Source: Chaetomium olivaceum
Lineage: Eukaryota > Ascomycota > Sordariomycetes > Sordariales > Chaetomiaceae
NCBI GenBank assembly: GCA_039881045.1
Contig: JAYWVB010000042.1
Coordinates: 186,001 to 250,000 of the forward strand
Length of the DNA: 64,000 nt
Reading direction: 5' to 3'
Position 1 is the first letter of the stretch. Every line of letters begins with the position of its first letter. The position numbers were made by a program, and so were the translations under genes. This document shows positions 46,752-56,910 of the stretch, piece by piece. The notes under the pieces were generated by a model. That model did no database searches. It was not told the DNA's origin and saw only the letters and a list, made by a program, of their open reading frames with translations.

Positions 46752-47324
46752 GGGCGACGTGATGGTATGTAGGTGGTTTGGCGGTTAGGGTCTAGGTTTG
46801 GCTGAAAGGGCATTCATTTGTGGTGGATGATATTGTTGACATTTAGCAACCTCATCTATAGTCTTGACTGCTGGGAATGATCTACCCCTTTCTTGTCCCT
46901 GAAGAGAACACTCAGAGAATACATGTGTGTTATTTTCAAACGGGGCTCACAATGAGTATCTCGGATTGGGATATGCGTGCTGATGGGACTAACACATTCC
47001 ATGCTTCACAAGGCTTGCTCTATGTAGGCAGGTGAACTGTGCTGCACTGCGGGTCATACGTCAAGGGACCAACCCCGGCCGGCTCTCGGCTCCCCGCGTC
47101 TCCACCTGCAAGGCAAAAGGAGGGGGAGGGGCCATCCGGGCCGCAAGCACATGCCGACCGGCCGGATATCGGGGGAGCTTGTCGTGTAGAACGATGATAA
47201 CCGCCAAGTATTTATACAGGCCCATCTGCCGTTGAGCTACGAAGAGCCCCAGATATCACCAATAATAGCAGTTGGTGGTTATACGGACATTCACACTCCT
47301 TGCCCCCTCCCTTCCAAACTCAGC
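46752..47324. promoter_or_regulatory. Upstream region of the gamma-glutamyltransferase gene
   Basis: No gene. A TATTTATA element at 47209-47216 lies about 110 bases before the next ATG. Confidence 0.4.
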
Positions 47325-49459
47325 ATGCCACTGACCACACCATCCATATACCCGCCAGCGTGCGGGGAGTTCTTGAAATGGCCTAGCCGGCGGAGCGTAG
47401 TGCACAGCACCAAAGGCATGGTGGCATGCAGCCAACCCCTGGCAGCCAAGTGCGGCATCGACATTCTGAATGCTGGTGGTAATGCTGCTGTAAGTGTCAA
47501 CCTCACACAGACTGTCAACGCACAAAAAGGCTAACTCGTCGAAAGGATGCCGCCGTCGCAGTGGGTATGTAGTCAACCCCTGAACTTGTTACACAGCCTG
47601 CGTGTATGTACACTAACACTGCCGCCAGCCGCCGGTCTCAACATCACGGAGCCCACGTCGACCGGAATCGGCGGCGACATGTTCTGCCTGTACTACGATG
47701 CCAAAACCGGCAAGGTGTCGGCGCTGAACGGCTCGGGCAGGTCAGGCGGCAAGTGCACGCTCGAGACGATCCGCAAGGACCTGGGGCTGGCAGATGGCGA
47801 GGCTGGCGGGATCCCCATGACCAGCGTCCATGCTGCCACTGTGCCGGGCGCCGCCGCGGGATGGGTCGACACGGTCGAGCGGTTCGGGAGCGGCAAGCTA
47901 AGCTTGGAGCAGATCCTGGCGCCGGCGATTGAGCTGGGTGAGAAAGGGTTCCCCGTTTCTGAGGACGCTGCCTTCTTTGTAAGTTGTGTCCCAGTCTAAC
48001 GCTGTCCCCGTATTCACATAGCTGATTTCTCCAGTGGAACGTCGGGGAAGCATCTCTCCGCAGGGCTTCCCCCAACTTCGCCGAGATGCTCAAGGCCGAC
48101 CCCTCCGCCCCTGACGGCGTGCGCGCGCCCAAAGCCGGCGACATCATGAAGATGCCCAACCTCGCCCGCACCTTCCGCACGCTCGCGACCGAAGGCAAGA
48201 AGGGCTTCTACACGGGCCGCATCGCCGAGGAGATCGTCAAGGTGGTGCGCGACCGCGGCGGCCACCTCGAGCTCGCCGACCTCGCGCACCACCTCGAGCA
48301 GGGCAGCGAGCCCGTCGACCCCATCTCGCTCAAGTTCCGCGGCCAGGGGTGCGCCGGCTCCCCGCGGTCCTCCCCGGGCGGCGACGGCATCGAGCTCTGG
48401 GAACACCCGCCCAACGGCCAGGGCATCGTCGCGCTCATGGCGCTCGGCATCCTGCAGGAGCTCGAAGCCACAGGCAAGATCCCGACCTTCACCCCGGCCG
48501 ACCACAACACCACGCCCTACCTGCACGCCATCATCGAAGCGCTCCGCATCGCCTTCGCCGACGGGCACTGGTTCGTGACGGACCCCTCCACCACCCACGT
48601 CCCCGCCGCCACCCTCATCTCCCAACCCTACCTCGCCTCGCGCGCAGCGCTCTTCAACCCATCCGCCGCCGCGCCCCACCTCGCCCACGGCGACCCCTCC
48701 TCCCCCTCTTCCACCCCCACCCCAAAATACCCCTCCCCCGCCCTGCGCTCCAGCGACACGGTGTATTTCGCGGCGGCCGATGCCGCCGGCAACGCCATCT
48801 CCTTCATCAACTCCAACTACGCCGGCTTCGGCACGGCCATGGTGCCGAAGGGTTGCGGCTTCACGCTGCAGAACCGCGGCGCGGGCTTTAGTCTGGCCAA
48901 GGACCACCCCAATGTGCTGGCGCCGCGGAAGCGGCCGTATCATACCATCATTCCGGGGCTGGTTACCTGTCTTGGTGACGATGGGGAGGGCGGTGATGGT
49001 CAGGGGGGTGATGGTCAGGGGGGTGATGGTCAGGGGGGTGATGGTCAGGGGGAAGGGAAGAAGGGGGGTGGGGGTGGGTTGCACAGTGTGTTTGGGGTCA
49101 TGGGCGGGTTCATGCAGCCGCAGGGCCATGTGCAGGTGCTGCTGGGCCAGATCGTGGGCGCGCTCAACCCGCAGCAGGCGCTGGACGCGCCGCGGGTGTG
49201 TATTGGAGCGGGGATGGCTGATGTCGGGGATGTGCATGGCGGGGTGGTGTATGTGGAGGAGGGCATGCCCGAGGCGACGGTGGAGGGTTTGCGTAAGTTG
49301 GGGCATACCGTGAAGGTGTTGGGTGGTTGGGGCGGGATGGGCAGGCAGATGTTTGGGCGCGGGCAGATTATTAGGTGGACGGTGGATGAGGTGGAGGGGA
49401 CGGGGGTGTGGTCGGGCGGGAGTGATATGCGTGGGGATGGGGCTGCGTATCCAGCGTGA
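47325..49459 (+). CDS. Gamma-glutamyltranspeptidase-like hydrolase
   Basis: Ntn-hydrolase that cleaves the gamma-glutamyl bond of glutathione or other gamma-glutamyl compounds. Exons 47325..47489, 47546..47564 (19 bases), 47629..47978 and 48035..49459 give 652 aa. The large-subunit part has GMVACSQPLAAKCGIDILNA, DAAVAVAAGLNITEPTSTGI and GGDMFCLYYD. The presumed autocleavage Thr/small-subunit start is SSDTVYFAAADAAGNAISFI, the DTVY type found in YwrD-like enzymes, followed by NYAGFGTAMVPKGCGFTLQN and the glycine-rich GGFMQPQGHVQVL. No signal peptide, so probably cytosolic. Oddity: a four-fold GGDGQ repeat encoded by 15-base units at 48992-49051 interrupts the small subunit. ATG 47325 is preferred over 47232, which precedes the expected transcription start less comfortably. 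The gene converges on GRX5. Confidence 0.9.
48992..49051 (+). repeat. Four in-frame copies of a 15-bp unit (GGDGQ)
   Basis: Perfect or near-perfect tandem GGTGATGGTCAGGGG units inside the gamma-glutamyltransferase coding sequence; likely variable in length between strains. Confidence 0.85.
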
Positions 49460-49596
49460 TCATCTTAAACAACGGAGAGTTAGCCGACGGCAATGGGAAA
49501 AAGGATGTGTTACAGTTCTTGACATGCCGTGGGTATGGTGGTATCGTCGGTATGTTAATGTACAGCTGCGCAAGCAGTGGTGTTGGCTTTCAGATT

Positions 49597-50227
49597 TTAC
49601 TCCTGCTTCTTCTCCCCCTCGGCCGCAGCCTCCTCCTTCACTAGTACCCCCTTCTCCTCCAACATCTTGGCCAGTTCCCCGTTCTGGTGCATAGACACGA
49701 TAATGTCGCAGCCGCCGACAAACTCCTTGTCGATGTACAGTTGCGGGATAGTCGGCCAGTCGGAGTACTCCTTGATGCCTGTTTCTTGTTAGCCCTCTGC
49801 TTTACCACCGAAAGGGAACCCTCTCAAAAAAAAGGACGCACCCTCCCTCAATTCCGCGTCCTCCAACACATTGTATGCCGCAAACTTCTCCGGGTTGACG
49901 CCCTGCAAGCCCAGCACCTGGATGCTCGCGCGCGAGAAACCGCACTGAGGGGTCTCGGGGGTGCCCTTCATAAACAATACTACTGGTGCCGAGCCGACGG
50001 CCTTGTCGATGGCCTGGCGGACGCCATCGGAGAGGAGGCGGCGCTGGGCGGCGAGCGAGAGGAGGAAGGGCGAGGGGCCGGCGGGAACGACGGAAGGGCG
50101 GACGATGGGGCGGATCGCCGAGAAGGCGGCTGGCCGGGCTGCCTGGAGTGGGGTGTTAGTGAATATTTTGACGGTATTCGGAGACGGTCTTGGGGCTTAC
50201 CTTGGAGAGGATCGTTCGGGAAAACAT
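49597..50227 (-). CDS. GRX5: Mitochondrial monothiol glutaredoxin
   Basis: Binds and transfers [2Fe-2S] clusters with glutathione in the mitochondrial iron-sulfur pathway. Exons 50201..50227, 49842..50142 and 49597..49778 give 169 aa. The presequence (MFSRTILSK then AARPAAFSAIRPIVRPSVV) is basic and acid-free. The glutaredoxin domain has the active-site CGFS in KGTPETPQCGFSRA, the cis-Pro region WPTIPQLYI and glutathione-binding GGCDI. The end is Glu/Lys-rich. The first exon is only 27 bases and encodes MFSRTILSK. A TATA-like CTTATATCA on the minus strand (around 50319-50326) lies about 90 bases upstream. Gene ends 137 bases from the convergent gamma-glutamyltransferase, so 3' UTRs probably overlap. 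Confidence 0.95.
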
Positions 50228-50754
50228 ATTGGTGGTTATGTAGTGGTGATGGGTGGAAGGTGTTGATTCTCGGAGGCGAATCACATCAAGGCCGATTGCC
50301 GCAACTTTTTCGGCGATGATATAAGCCGGGGGGCCGGCACAGGGCCGTCGTGCTTGAGTTTATTGCGGGGGAGGGGGAGGGTGAGGGGGGGTTAGGGTTC
50401 AACGCGTGATATGTAACCCCAACCCGCCGATATTAAAAACATGCATCTCCTCCTTCCTGTAGGTTGGTAATGGCTGGAGTTTATCTTCCACTAACTTACA
50501 ACTAACAACTAATAGCCCGAATACGCTATATCATGCCTCCGCAACCATGAAGTGACAAGAACGATTAGATTTGTTTTGCCATCTGCGCTTTGACAAGGGG
50601 AGAGCGACAGCAATTGGGCGTGTCTTGGCATCGAAATATAAACAATTAGTTCCTGTTTTGATAATCAACTTTGCATCATCTCCCCTTCGCACTCACTTGA
50701 CCATAATTACCTTCACTATAACCGCGCTCACTCAATTCGCATGACTGTTTTAAC
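50228..50754. promoter_or_regulatory. Divergent promoter GRX5 / short-chain dehydrogenase
   Basis: 527 bases between outward-facing starts; a TATA-like element for GRX5 near 50319-50326 is the only site noted. Confidence 0.4.
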
Positions 50755-51889
50755 ATGGATCTGTAAGTCACCCCCCATTTTCAATCGCAACAACAAAAAT
50801 ACTCACACCGCCCAGACTCACATTCCCTTTTTCGTTCCTCCGCCGCCAATTCCGCTCCATCCCCTCCCCCACCACCTCCTACGCCCGGCCGCACCGTCAT
50901 TGTAACCGGGTCCAACGGCGGCCTGGGTCTGGAAGCAGCCCGCCACTTTGCCCGGCTGGGCGCCGCCCGCCTGATCCTCGCCTGCCGGAGTACCGAGCGA
51001 GGCGAGGCCGCCAAAGCCGATATCGAGCGGTCCCTTGCTGGTACCACGTCCACTTCTACGGTTGTTGAGGTGTGGCCGCTAGATTTGTGCTCGTTTGAGA
51101 GTGTGCGGGCGTTCTGTCGTCGTGCTGAGGCGGAGCTGGAGAGGCTGGATGTGTTGCTGGCTAATGCGGCGATCCTCACCCTGAATTGCAGGATGGCGGA
51201 GGGCTATGAGATGCAGGTGACGACTAATGTCATCTCGACTTTTCTGCTGGTGTTGATGCTACTGCCGGCAATGAAGAGAACGGCAGCCCGGTATAATGTT
51301 GAGACGGCCGTGACAGTGGTGGCGAGCGAGGCGCATCTTTTTGTGAGTTACCTCGGCTCATCTCCTGGCCCCTGGTCTACCTTGCTTACCATGTTGTTTG
51401 TCCCAGACGAGGTTTGTCGAGCAAGACCAGCCAAACATATTCGAGTCCTTCCGTCCGGGCGGCGCCATACACGACCGCTATGGTACCACCAAATTGCTCG
51501 ACATCCTGATCGTGCAAGAGCTCGCCGCTCGTCTTGATGCCGCCAGTGCCGGTGCGAGTCCCGTCGTGGTGAACACGGCGAACCCCGGGCTATGCCAGTC
51601 CGACCTCTTCAGAGACCTGTTCTTCCTTGGCAAGTGGTTTTTCAACCTTGGTCTGTTAATATTTGGTCGCACCAGCGAGCAGGGCTCGAGGGCCTTTACT
51701 TCAGCCATCGCTGGGGGAAGGGAGAGCCATGGCAAATACATGGATGGCGGCAAGGCGGAGACCCCGAGTCGTTTTGTCTTGTCGGAGAAGGGCAAGGTGG
51801 TGCAAAAGAAGGTCTGGGACGAGTTGATGGAGATACTGGAGGGTATTGAACCGAGTATTTCCGCCAACGTCACCCAAGTGCCTTCTTGA
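50755..51889 (+). CDS. Short-chain dehydrogenase/reductase, apparent frameshift
   Basis: NAD(P)-dependent oxidoreductase of the SDR family, similar to retinol-dehydrogenase/WW-oxidoreductase-like fungal enzymes. Exons 50755..50762 (8 bases, MDL), 50816..51342 and 51407..51889. Motifs: dinucleotide-binding TVIVTGSNGGLGLEAARHFA, DLCSFESVRAF, LLANAA (NAG-type), catalytic YGTTK and the post-catalytic NTANPGLCQSDL. In place of the usual Ser-Tyr spacing, the Ser lies in VVASEAH. Between the first residues (SFLRRQFRSIPSPTTSYA) and GRTVIVTG the frame shifts by one base at the CCC run 50884-50886; removing one base gives 338 aa. Alternatively an unseen start lies in the second frame, which is open upstream as a Pro-rich stretch. 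No operon partner; substrate unknown. Confidence 0.82.
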
Positions 51890-52334
51890 GGAGAGATGAG
51901 TGGATGCCCATGTTGTCAAGCCAGGCGTGTATAGTTACTATGTAATTCAAGTGTATGTTTCACTCTAGTGTCTATTCCTTCGTCACTTCGTCTCCGCCGT
52001 CAGCACCCAATCTGATAATCCCCAGATTTCTTGTCTTGCCCTTCCAATCGACCACCCCGGCAGTCCCCCGTGAACCCGCCGAGACGACGGGGATCCTAGT
52101 TACCCCACACTCCCCATTTCTCCTCACTTCCCCACACGGACCGGGGCCGGGAGCCTCGGCTTACCGGGCATGTGGGCCAGTGGCTCCCGGCAGGCATCGC
52201 CGAATCCGTGCTGGTTTAAAGACCATATAGTTCTCCTTGAAACGGATTGGATATCTCAACCGCCCATTGAATTCATCCCTAAAATTACCTACCTATATCA
52301 CCACCTCTTTAATAAACCCCCGTCACAAGTCACA
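51890..52334. promoter_or_regulatory. Upstream region of the AMACR-like gene
   Basis: No gene supported in this interval between two same-strand genes. Confidence 0.4.
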
Positions 52335-53650
52335 ATGCCCAGCCAACCCCCCCTAACCGGCATCAAAGTCCTCGAACTCGCCGGCCTCGCCCCAGGTAAC
52401 CCACCCCCACCCCATCCCATAAAACTCCCATCCAAACTAACCCTTGCTTCACAAAAGGCCCCTTCGCCGGGCTCATCCTCGCCGACGCCGGCGCCACCGT
52501 GCTGCGCATCGACCGCCCCCCTTCCCCCTCCACCACCACCACCTCCACCCGCAACCCCAACCCCCCACCAGCAACCGACCTCCTCACGCGCCACAAAACC
52601 TCCCTCCCGCTCAACCTCGCCCACCCGCAGGGGCGCGCCCTCCTCCTCGCCCTCGCCCGCCACGCCGACGTGCTCATCGACCCCTACCGCCCGGGCGTTC
52701 TCGAGCGGCTGGGTCTCGGCCCGGACGTGTTATGCGCCGCCAACCCACGGTTGGTGTACGCGCGCCTGACGGGGTTTCGGCGGGATGGGCGGTTTCGGGA
52801 TATGGCGGGGCACGATATCAATTATTTGGCGGTTTCGGGGGTGCTGGGGATGTTGGGGCGGAAGGGCGGGCCGCCGACGGCGCCGGGGAATCTGCTGGGG
52901 GATTTTGCGGGGGGTGGGGGCGGGTTGGTGGTCGGGGTTTTGATGGCTTTGTTGGCGAGGGAGATGAATAATAGTAAGGGTGGTGGTGGGATGGGGGGGA
53001 GGGGGCAGGTGGTGGAGGTGAATATGGTGGATGGGGTGGCGTACTTGGCGAGTTTTGCGAGGTTTGCCATGAGGACGCCCGTGTGGAACCGGCCGAGGGG
53101 GGAGAATTTGCTGGATTCGGGGTGTCCATGGTATGAATGCTATGAGACGGCTGATGGGCGGTGGATGGCGGTCGGGGCGCTGGAGCCGCGGTTTTTTGGG
53201 GAGCTGGTCAAGGGGTTGGGGTTGGTGGGGCAGGGGTGGGAGGGGAGGAGGTATGACCGGGCGGAATGGCCGGCGTTGAGGCGAGTTTTGGACGAGGTTT
53301 TCAAGACGAAGACCAGGGAGGAGTGGGAGATGGTGTTTGAGGGGACGGATGCGTGCTGTACGCCGGTGTATGAGTATGCCGAGATGGAGAAGGATCGCGT
53401 CGGCAAGGAGGGCGATCAGAGGCCGGCGGTGACGTTGCGCGAGACGCCGTGGTTGGCTGTGAGGAAGGATGCTGAGGATGCTAGCCATGGGCAGGGCCCG
53501 GGCGTGGAGGGGGAGGGGTATGTTGGACAGGTTCTTGAACCGGGACAGGGAGGGGAGCAGACGTTGACGGAGTGGTTAGGTTGGTCGAGGGGCGAGCAGT
53601 TCGAGGTCGAGGACGGCGGCCTGGTCTTGAAGGATAAGTCGAAGCTGTGA
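52335..53650 (+). CDS. CoA-transferase family III protein (alpha-methylacyl-CoA racemase type)
   Basis: Family III CoA enzymes include alpha-methylacyl-CoA racemase, which inverts 2-methyl branched acyl-CoAs for beta-oxidation, and CaiB-type CoA transferases. Exons 52335..52395 and 52458..53650 give 417 aa. Landmarks: GIKVLELAGLAPGPFAGLIL with ADAGATVLRID, then LARHADVLIDPYRPGVLERL, YARLTGFRRDGRFRDMAGHD (His-Asp of racemases), INYLAVSGVL, and WYECYETADGRWMAVGALEP. The GHDINYLAVSG and GALEPRFF motifs fit racemase better than transferase. There is a Pro/Thr-rich insertion around residues 45-65. No evident mitochondrial presequence; C-terminus KSKL resembles a weak peroxisomal signal (SKL-like end), consistent with beta-oxidation in peroxisomes. 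ATG 52335 opens the conserved domain. Confidence 0.9.
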
Positions 53651-55301
53651 CCGGTACGGTCCAGGAATAATACGTTGATTTAAGGAGGCATCTCTGATGA
53701 GTCGATGTCCTGTGTCCGATGTAGCAATACCGACAGAATACAAATATGATACCCTCTATAAATCCAGTCACCCCCAAACATATTTCCTCCTTCTATAGTC
53801 GGTCTGTTCATCTGCGCCTTTGCGTCTCATTCCGAATATAGGGCGCGCGTCTGAGCTAAAGAAACGAGAGTCAGCAGTGTTCACCCAAGGTCTGGTTGCG
53901 AAAACGCATACCCGCAGTTCCCTCTCATTCCCAAGCATAATCATGCCGGACTTGGAGGAGGGTTCGGCGGCGGCCCCGGTGAAGGATCTCTTGAGTTTTG
54001 GGCCATGACGTTTATGCTTGCCGTTCGGTCCTCAAAGCTAGCTTGCATTGTAGAAGTAGTTGCTAGAAAATATGAAGAGACCAGGGTCCTCGCGAACTTC
54101 AGAAGTAGCTAGTTATTGTTAACTATCGGTCGAGCTTGAAGTACAGTGAACCTAAACCCTCCTTGGGAAGCCCTGGTGTTAAATCGTCCCCCTCCCTGTG
54201 CACGCACACCCACTCACCCGGAGCCCGGAAATCGGACTTCCCCTTCTCGGCGGCTTGCTGATACGATACACACAGCTGCAATTGCTTCTTTTTCACGGGG
54301 AATACCAGAGGGCCCCGGCGCCGCCACGCCACGGCGAGCAGGGGATACGGGGTGCATGTCCTAGGCAAAGATCCGGGCCGCCCATCCAGGTGAGCTGGGT
54401 GAGCTCGGGTGAGAACTGGCCGCTTTTGTGGCTTGCTGGCTCGAGAAAAGCAAAAGGCTGCTTGGGATCAGTACAGGTCTGTACACCCCTCGCCGCGTTG
54501 CAATTGTGGGACGCGAGTTAGTTACCGAATCAGGTTGGTTAAAAATGCAAATATAAATGAGGTTAGTCTGGAAAGAGAAAAGAAGCTTTGCTCGTGTACT
54601 TCGTAAAAGTCCAACCTTTCAGCTCCTGAAGCGCGTGCTGTTCTGACCTCATCACCGGGGGGTTAACAACCAACGACCTGTGGCACTACCCAAGTACTCT
54701 CCGCTACAGGAACATAAACCCAATAGCATCAAGCCGCAGCAACTCATAAACATGTGAATTAGACGAGGACGAGAGACAAGAGACGATGGGAACTCGGTCG
54801 TTTGTCGGTTAAGAAGAGGTTGACCGTGTCAAGATTAAGCCCCGAAGCCGCGGTACCAGCCTCTTGAAAGTCTGACGGTTTGAAGCGATGCAGGTCAGGT
54901 CCCGACGTGTCTCGATGTTGCGCGGGTAAGAAGAGAACAGGACCGATGATTGAAAGATGGGTGTGTGTGTGAGAGGAGTGTGTTCTTCTACACGAGATCT
55001 AGAGTAGCCATCGAGAGAAATATATACCGCCGGAAGGCCTACAGACTGGAGAAGCCAGCCGTAGGTCTTGCTCCAACGGTAACCTCGAGTCCTCTTCCCT
55101 AGCCGTCGAGTCCTCTTCCCTAGCCGTCGAGTTCTCCTAGCAGTGGCCTAAGTTCCGTGGGTTGGACCCTGGGTGCAATGAAAGCCGTGGATAGACAGTG
55201 GGTGAGTGGCTTGTCCATCGCCCTATAACAGGGCGCCGAATACTTCACCGCTGCGTGCCATCACGCCTCGTTGCCGGAACTCATGGCCAACCCGCCCACC
55301 T
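53651..55301. other. Convergent 3' region, no gene
   Basis: About 1.6 kb with only short unbiased frames. It contains the 21-bp tandem repeat at 55084-55139. Confidence 0.45.
55084..55139 (+). repeat. 21-bp tandem repeat, 2.6 copies
   Basis: TCGAGTCCTCTTCCCTAGCCG occurs twice head-to-tail and a third partial, diverged copy follows. Confidence 0.8.
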
Positions 55302-55941
55302 CTACTGGCGCTTGCCGCGCTGGCCGCGGTACCGCCAGAAGCCCTGACGGTATGTGCCCCTCTTGAGCACCGTGTTCATAGTCTTGGTAGTCTTCCCCTG
55401 TAATCCCGTTAGACCTAGTGTACCAAAGGTAGGCGCAGACGGAGGGAATACGTACCATTCCAAAACGACCCCTCATTCCCTAAATGAGCAGGCCTCCGAT
55501 GAAGGGAATTCCGAAGACCGCACCGGCGAGCCCGGTCGAAAAGACCTTTACGGTGTGCCACGGTTGTCGACTTGACGAGATTTTCCGCAAGATCCGCGCT
55601 TGTGCTTTACTGATATCGCCATCGCATTTGACCTCGGCGTGGTCGACATGCACACGAACGACGGTGCCAAATTGCTTGTCCGGCGATTCGGCGGTTGCCG
55701 CCTTGTCTAGAGTTAAAACCGGTGAGAATTGAACGAACGGTACAAGGAAAAAAAAAAAAAAAAAACGAGGGAGAAACACAGAGGAGGGAAATAAGAATGG
55801 CTTACACGTCACCGAATGAATAAGTTTCTCCAACATCGCTTCTTGCTCCAGAATTGGGAACTTGTCTTGATCGGCAAGGATTGTGATGGAGAGGGTGTGG
55901 TTGCTGGGAGAGCAGAAAGGATTGTGGAAGAAAGGCGCCAT
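55302..55941 (-). CDS. Unidentified small protein with two possible C-termini
   Basis: Not recognised. Start MAPFFHNPFCSPSNHTLS (ATG 55941); first intron 55707..55805, holding a 20-base T tract, joins LIHSVTY to KAATAESPDK. From there two readings are in frame. (a) Stop at TAG 55480..55482: 120 aa ending in a hydrophobic helix, FSTGLAGAVFGIPFIGGLLI. (b) Removal of 55480..55551 (GTAAAG...CATTTAG, 72 bases), which deletes helix and stop, then a textbook intron 55398..55455 (GTACGT...TCTAACGG...TTACAG) and a basic GC3-rich exon (GKTTKTMNTVLKRGTYRQGF, ending RGQRGKRQ): 136 aa to 55302. The second intron and strong codon bias show that transcription continues past the TAG. Either alternative splicing makes a membrane and a soluble form, or one reading is wrong. 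Confidence 0.6.
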
Positions 55942-56666
55942 TTTTGAAAGGGAGCAAGAATTGTAAAGGCCTGTGCAGATTATTGCGGGTCCAACTTAGG
56001 GCAATGGTGTCGTCGACCCGGCGATGATGTTGTCGATCCGCGATTTTGTTGTTGACCTGCAGTCTTGTGCGGTTTCTCGATGGTGGGGGTGATGTTGCGG
56101 AGGACGAAAACACAAAGGTTCACTGGCCGGTGCGGCTTTATAATGGCGGAAAGACCAATAGGAAAAACAGTTTATCCCACATGTCACAGGATAAACCAAC
56201 AGGAACCAGGAATTCCGGAAAGTAGGGACAAAAGAGCAATGATAAACCAACCCGAGGCGGGTTATAGAGGAGCTTGTAAACACCCTTCCTATACCTACCC
56301 CCTGGATCGAGGCCATTCACCTTACAACCTGCAACTACCTATCTAGGTAGTAGGCCAGTAGAGTCGACAGCACTCACTAGTTAGACCACGTAGTGTCGCT
56401 CACTTTCAAGTAGTCGATGAGGAGGAGCTGGAGTGATGTCCGTCAACTCCGCACCCAGTCAAGCCCTGCTACTACATACCTATTCACCACGGCAGCAACC
56501 AACCGATACAAGAAACGCAGCAGTCTTCATAATTCTACCAATGGTATCGAAAAAGGAATAAGGAGAATGCTTCTGCAACAAAACTCCCTCCCAAATCCGA
56601 CCCACCACTCTCGCTCCCTTCCCGTCCAACTCTTCCACAACTCAATCCCCCCCTTCTCCCCACCCA

Positions 56667-56686
56667 ACACACACACACACACACAC
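56667..56686. repeat. AC microsatellite
   Basis: Ten AC units. Confidence 0.85.
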
Positions 56687-56810
56687 GGCCCTCACACACC
56701 CCTCTACCATACCCAGCCAACATCACGCAGCGCTCCCTCTCTCTGATCTCATCTCATCTCATTCCATTCATGACGAAGCAGAAGAAGAAGAACCTAACGA
56801 CACGCTTGCC

Positions 56811-56850
56811 GCCCCCCGCCGCCCCCCCCCCCACCCCCCCCCCCCCCTCC
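56811..56850 (-). repeat. Poly-G tract (minus strand) downstream of VPS1
   Basis: Runs of 6, 11-12 and 14 C on the + strand, G on the VPS1 sense strand, beginning about 60 bases after the VPS1 stop codon. Long enough for G-quadruplex formation in the mRNA; also a likely sequencing trouble spot. Confidence 0.7.
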
Positions 56851-56910
56851 CATCCACCCCTACCTAACCCCAGACACAAACAATGTTCCGAGAGGGAGAG
56901 AAGGCGACAA

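Larger units (their letters stand above)
55942..56910. other. Upstream region of the small unknown and 3' region of VPS1
   Basis: No gene. It contains an AC microsatellite (56667-56686) and a long C tract (56811-56850) that falls in the likely VPS1 3' UTR as a G tract. Confidence 0.45.

Noticed and set aside
46052..46813. 253-codon frame antisense to the GST gene
   Set aside because: Shadow frame; Pro/Ser-rich without features.
48014..49306. 430-codon frame antisense to gamma-glutamyltransferase
   Set aside because: Shadow frame caused by codon bias and the GGDGQ repeat; no recognisable protein.
47325..53650. A metabolic gene cluster of glutathione and oxidoreductase genes
   Set aside because: Genes lie on both strands, include housekeeping GRX5, and lack a core synthase, transporter or regulator.
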